Made by a program: the position numbers and the translations under genes. DNA of 33,729 nucleotides from Caballeronia calidae. GTDB taxonomy: Bacteria; Pseudomonadota; Gammaproteobacteria; Burkholderiales; Burkholderiaceae. The notes under the pieces are model-generated. The model ran no database searches, was not told the origin of the DNA, and saw only the letters and a list, made by a program, of their open reading frames with translations. The stretch lies in contig NZ_FCOX02000069.1 of NCBI RefSeq assembly GCF_900044055.2, forward strand, positions 1 to 33,729, given 5' to 3'. Below are positions 30,292 through 33,729 of the stretch, piece after piece. How positions within the stretch are numbered: position 1 is the first letter of the stretch; each line of letters opens with the position of its first letter.

Positions 30292-33162
30292 ATGCGAGGC
30301 GATTTCACGCGGGATACGCGGGAGCGGGCGGGTCGGCTCTCGACGCGCGCAATCCTGCTGCAGCAGGGCCGCCAGTTGCTCGATGCGGATTGGAACGCGC
30401 AGGCCGGACTGAGCGCAGCACGCGCGGAGAAGACGATGGTCGACACCGTCGGCTGCCAGGGGGCACCGCGCGAAGATGCGGGATTCCAGATCGGTGGTGG
30501 CAGCGGCGAACTGACGATCGGCGCGGGCAGCCTCTACGTCGAGGGCCTGCGCTGTCACAACCCGGCACCGGTGGGCTATATCGCGCAAGTAGAGCGCGGC
30601 ATCCTGCCCGAGCTCGCGGTCGCGCTGCCCGACGGGGGGGAGGGCCTCGTCTATATCGAGGCCGGCACACGCCCGGCTATGGAGGTTGACGATGCGCTGC
30701 TGCCCGAGCCGGGTCTGGGAGGGGCGGATACCGTGGTGCAGGAAATTGTCGGCTGGACGGTGCGAGTCGTTCCGCTGACGGGCATCGGCATGAGCCGCGA
30801 CGCACTCATCACCGCGATCGAGCGCAACCATCCGGTCAGCGTTGTCCCTTGGGGCAGGACCACCGGCGGCCTCAGCGCCGATGTCCAGACCGAGGCCGAA
30901 GCGACCGATCCCAGCCCCTGCGAAATGCCTGCGACTGCGGGCTACCGCGACCAGCTCAATCGGCTGTTCCGCATCGAGATACACCAGTCCGGCGTACCCA
31001 GCAGTGCCACGTTCAAATGGTCAGAGGATAGCGGTGTCGAGGCGGGGCTGCGAAGAGAGGGGGAGGCGGGCTTTGCCATCGACTTGCCCCTCCAGCGCGC
31101 CGCCGAACTATTCCCGGCCGGCGCCTTCGTCGAGGTGGTGAGCAGAGACCGACAGCGCGCCGGCATGCCGGGTCCGGTCGGTCGCGTCACCAGTAAACCG
31201 GGCGCGGCTCTCGCCATCGACGGAGAGGCGGGAAGCGTTTTAAGCCTCGCGGTGCGCTTACGGCGGTGGGCGGGGTTGCCACAGGTAATTCCGGCGGGCA
31301 GCGCATGGGTGGCACTGTCGCGCGGCGTCAAGGTCCGCTTTGCGCCGGGTCACTACCAGCGCGGCGCAGGGTGGGCAGTGCCTGCGCGTACCCGCACCGG
31401 TGACATCCTCTGGCCACCTTACCATACACCCGATGTGACCGTGGCTCTGGCTGGCGAGGGCAATGTCGGCTTTTACGCGCCGGGTGATGGCCAGCGCCGC
31501 TATGCTGTGCTGGCGCTCGTCCGTCGCAGCGGCATGGCCTTTTCGGTTACGCGAGACCTGCGCCAAGTCTTTGCGCCACTCAATGACCTTACCGCCGACC
31601 TTGTCCGCTACGATCCATCGCGCACCGACCTCGCCGCCACCGACGTGCAGGCAGCGATCACCGAGCTCGCCGACCGGAAGGGTGGCCACTGCGCGCTCAG
31701 TGCGCAGCCGGGTAATGGTTGGGAACAGGTATTCACCCGCATTCCTCAGGGTGCCAGCGCGACGATCTGCCTGCCGGTCGGCAACTTCCCGTTGAGCGCG
31801 CCGGTCGAAGTTCGCGGCAAGGGCCACGTTCGCGTGATCGGCTCTGGGCCGGGCAGCAAGGTCTGGTGCTATGGCGCCACTACCGCGCTGCGCTTCCGCG
31901 ACTGCCGCTCTGTCGAGGTCGCCAATCTCACTATCGCGGCCGAGAACCGTTCTCCGTGGAAGCCTCGCGTAGGGACCATGACGACGGGTGCGCTCGACAT
32001 CGCACAGTGCGGTTCGGTGCGGGTCGGGCGCGCGACGCTGATCTCCGGCGGTACGCGTTGGCGGCAGGCGGCGTGCTTGCGCATCGATGCAGGCGCCGGT
32101 GCGCACCGGGGTGGCGGCGACGTGGTCGTCACCGATTGCGACATCGTCGCGGGAGACCTTGCCTGCGGAATGCTGGTGCTCAACGCGGTGACCGCCCGCA
32201 TTAGCGACAACCGTATTCGCCCACGCGGGGAGTCGACAGGCCGTACCGTGCAGCGCTGGATCGACGATCCGATGGCCTCGGCCTCGATGGGACGGTTGCT
32301 GTTCTCGTATTCAAGGGACGACCGCGAACTGGTATGGCCGCACACGCGCGCGCAAGGCCTATTCCGCCTGCAAACTATCGTACTGGGCGACCGGAAGATG
32401 ACGATCTCTTTCCTTACACTCGCCAGCATCTCAAGCTCGGTGTGGGAGGCGTTCGCGCGCGCCTACGCCGCCCGATCCGATCGGCAGGCGAATTCGCGCG
32501 AAGTGCGCCTAGACGTGCGCGAGCTGATGGGAAACCTCTGGGCCAGACGCGGTCGGATCGTCTCGAATGGCGTCGGTTTCGACGGCTTTGAGCCGACGTA
32601 CGCCGCATTCAGCCAGGTCATTAGTCCGGTGATCGATGCCGGCATCGTCGTTGCTGGCGCTTCGGCGGGCGACATCGCGGTCAGCGGCAACGCCATCGAC
32701 GGGGCGCTGCAGGGCGTGCGCGTGGCGATCAGCAACGGCACGTCGCGTCGGCTGCCAATGCGTTCGGTAAGGGTGGAGCGCAACACCATCCGGCTCGCGG
32801 TGGTGCCGCTCGACAGGCCACGTCACGGCATCTACCTCGGCAATGCCGAGCGCGCTTGGGTCGTCGACAACGACATTTCCACCGAAACCGCCGACCGCCC
32901 GGGCGAGCGCGCCACGCGCGCCACGTCGTTGCGGCTAGACCGGCTGTTTTCCGAAGGCATCCGTGTGTATGGCCGGCTCGGGCTGATGCTACAGATACGC
33001 GGCAATGTCGTGCAGGGCTGCAGCGACGGGATCGCTGTTCGGTCCGACACGACCCCGTCGCAGCGGCTGCACTTGCTCGACGGCAACATGATCGCCAGCG
33101 CCGCGACCCCGTGGCCCTTCCCCAGAAGGGAGATCCGGGTAGTAAACAACACGCCGGATTAA
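30292..33162 (+). CDS. DUF6519/beta-helix protein, candidate peripheral fibre or receptor-binding part
   Basis: 956 residues. The N-terminal ~440 residues carry the DUF6519 pattern: MRGDFTRDTRERAGRLS, RAILLQQGRQLLDADWNAQ, then GSLYVEGLRCHN, RLFRIEIHQSGVPSSATFKWSEDSG and VKVRFAPGHYQRGAGW. A short linker, RTDLAATDVQAAITELA, resembles connectors before tail-fibre domains. From about 465 to the end the sequence shows pectate-lyase-like right-handed beta-helix rungs: GHVRVIGSGPGSKVWC, CRSVEVANLTIAAENRS, VTARISDNRIRP, and late GIYLGNAERAWVVDNDIS and LMLQIRGNVVQGCSDGIAV. DUF6519 proteins are often the last structural gene in eCIS operons. A target-binding or decorating role is inferred from that position and the fold. 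Glycan cleavage is possible but no catalytic set is identified. Confidence 0.78.
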   Translation: MRGDFTRDTRERAGRLSTRAILLQQGRQLLDADWNAQAGLSAARAEKTMVDTVGCQGAPREDAGFQIGGGSGELTIGAGSLYVEGLRCHNPAPVGYIAQVERGILPELAVALPDGGEGLVYIEAGTRPAMEVDDALLPEPGLGGADTVVQEIVGWTVRVVPLTGIGMSRDALITAIERNHPVSVVPWGRTTGGLSADVQTEAEATDPSPCEMPATAGYRDQLNRLFRIEIHQSGVPSSATFKWSEDSGVEAGLRREGEAGFAIDLPLQRAAELFPAGAFVEVVSRDRQRAGMPGPVGRVTSKPGAALAIDGEAGSVLSLAVRLRRWAGLPQVIPAGSAWVALSRGVKVRFAPGHYQRGAGWAVPARTRTGDILWPPYHTPDVTVALAGEGNVGFYAPGDGQRRYAVLALVRRSGMAFSVTRDLRQVFAPLNDLTADLVRYDPSRTDLAATDVQAAITELADRKGGHCALSAQPGNGWEQVFTRIPQGASATICLPVGNFPLSAPVEVRGKGHVRVIGSGPGSKVWCYGATTALRFRDCRSVEVANLTIAAENRSPWKPRVGTMTTGALDIAQCGSVRVGRATLISGGTRWRQAACLRIDAGAGAHRGGGDVVVTDCDIVAGDLACGMLVLNAVTARISDNRIRPRGESTGRTVQRWIDDPMASASMGRLLFSYSRDDRELVWPHTRAQGLFRLQTIVLGDRKMTISFLTLASISSSVWEAFARAYAARSDRQANSREVRLDVRELMGNLWARRGRIVSNGVGFDGFEPTYAAFSQVISPVIDAGIVVAGASAGDIAVSGNAIDGALQGVRVAISNGTSRRLPMRSVRVERNTIRLAVVPLDRPRHGIYLGNAERAWVVDNDISTETADRPGERATRATSLRLDRLFSEGIRVYGRLGLMLQIRGNVVQGCSDGIAVRSDTTPSQRLHLLDGNMIASAATPWPFPRREIRVVNNTPD

Positions 33163-33346
33163 AAGACAGTCAGGCAAGTTGAGCGTGCGAATGGCTTGAC
33201 GTGCAAAACAATGTGTGCCAGTCTACTATCGCTCCCGAAAGAATGGTTTCAAACAACATTGCGATTTAGGTGTTCTGTCGGGCCCTGTCCGACTCATGTG
33301 CGCTTGAAGCGTTATGTAGGTGAAGGTCGAAACCCGGTCTAGCAAA
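33163..33346. other. 3' non-coding region of the operon
   Basis: No gene is seen. The G+C content drops right after the last stop. A TTGACG at about 33196 has no properly spaced -10 partner. A tiny perfect inverted repeat CGCTT-G-AAGCG lies at 33301-33311. The stretch runs into the terminator. Confidence 0.4.
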
Positions 33347-33377
33347 GGGGCGGGGTAGCTCCGCCCCACGCTTTTTT
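33347..33377 (+). terminator. Intrinsic terminator of the injection-system operon
   Basis: GGGGCGG and CCGCCCC form a seven-base-pair GC stem, extended inward by a G-C and a G-T pair around a UAG loop (33347-33367). ACG and a run of six T (33372-33377) follow directly. It is about 185 bases after the last stop and is oriented to end plus-strand transcription. Confidence 0.85.
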
Positions 33378-33657
33378 GAGTTAGAAGATTCTCTTTATTC
33401 CTGTGTCCTGCTAGGCGGCGACTGGCAGCTGAATCGGCGACTATTCCGTAGCGCCCCCCGAAGCAGATCCAAGGAAGCCTTCTACCTTGAGGCGACCCGA
33501 CAGCGGCAGCCTATACCTTTCCCGTTGGCGCCACTTAGCGACAAGCGAAAGGACGCGGCAACGACGCGCGCTTCCTGTAGGCGTTCTCCTGTTCATCCCG
33601 CCCGAGGTGACCATTATTTGAATATTCCACGGCACCCATTGGCGGGCTGGTGTGCCT
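33378..33657. other. Non-coding stretch leading into a mobile-element end
   Basis: Minus-strand open frames cross this stretch but have no recognisable protein motif, and two different frames overlap within the repeats, so I do not call a gene. The stretch contains ATTCCACGGCACCCATT at 33624, a partial copy of the repeat unit described at 33658-33725. It is probably part of the same element or its flank. Confidence 0.4.
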
Positions 33658-33725
33658 ATTCCACGCAAAACGAACACCCAATCCACACCAAATCGAACGC
33701 TGATTCCACGGCAAAGCGAACACGA
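33658..33725. repeat. Three ~22-23 bp direct repeats, likely end of an IS21-type element
   Basis: Three tandem copies are visible: ATTCCACGCAAAACGAACAC (33658), ATCCACACCAAATCGAACGC (33681) and ATTCCACGGCAAAGCGAACA (33703), spaced 23 and 22 bases. A partial copy lies at 33624. IS21-family elements are known to carry multiple repeats at their ends that bind the IstA transposase, and the unit, read on the minus strand as GTGTTCG-TTTG-CGTGGAAT, is of that kind. No istA or istB is in the window, so whether the element continues to the right cannot be seen. Confidence 0.5.
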
Positions 33726-33729
33726 ATTC

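Noticed and set aside
8067..33162. Prophage or P2-like tail remnant
   Set aside because: DUF4255, AAA+ ATPase, DUF4157-like and DUF6519 genes are eCIS markers, and no head, packaging, lysis or integrase gene is present.
33441..33723. Minus-strand small open frames near the right edge
   Set aside because: They run through the tandem repeats in two different frames and carry no protein motif; an IS terminal region explains them better.
1..33729. CRISPR array, tRNA, rRNA
   Set aside because: Only the short IS-type repeats at the right end are regularly spaced, and they have no spacers; no tRNA-like or rRNA-like sequence was recognised.

Overview
The window reads as high-GC proteobacterial DNA. 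The main block (8067-33162) is by eye about two-thirds G+C, and the insertion-sequence remnants upstream (IS630, IS3, IS5, IS110/IS1111, IS66, IS91 and ISL3 types) recall Burkholderiales or similar beta/alpha-proteobacteria. No housekeeping gene is present, so this placement is inference only.

Layout. (1) 1-473: start of an IS630-type transposase on the minus strand, cut by the window edge. (2) 659-3274: a lone minus-strand gene for an 871-residue exported protein of unknown function, visibly lower in G+C. (3) About 3490-6920: an IS graveyard. Truncated or frameshifted transposases of six families are abutted or nested, and none looks intact. (4) 6921-8066: about 1.1 kb of AT-richer DNA with no convincing gene, ending in a hairpin and a strong ribosome binding site. 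(5) 8067-33162: eighteen tightly packed plus-strand genes for a contractile injection system of the extracellular (eCIS, Afp/PVC-like) type, closed by an intrinsic terminator at 33347-33377. (6) 33378-33729: no clear gene; the last ~70 bases carry three ~22-23 bp direct repeats that look like the end of an IS21-type element.

The eCIS genes form one apparent operon, mostly joined by ATGA or TGATG overlaps: sheath, tube, zinc-ribbon baseplate protein, disordered protein, DUF4255 cap protein, AAA+ ATPase, an 86-residue protein, a 1429-residue protein with an HExxH (DUF4157-like) N-terminus, tube-adaptor, LysM-like protein, hub, spike, PAAR-like tip, gp25-like wedge protein, two large gp6/J-like baseplate proteins, a gpI-like protein, and a DUF6519/beta-helix protein. 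Together these could build a complete syringe: sheath and tube as the contractile body, DUF4255 protein and ATPase for end capping and assembly, hub/spike/PAAR as the piercing tip, wedge proteins as the baseplate, and the last two genes as peripheral, possibly target-recognising parts. There are no phage head, packaging, lysis or replication genes, and no T6SS membrane-complex genes (TssJLM), which argues against a prophage or a T6SS. No separate toxin gene or separate tape-measure gene is seen. The 1429-residue protein is the best candidate for either role, or both.
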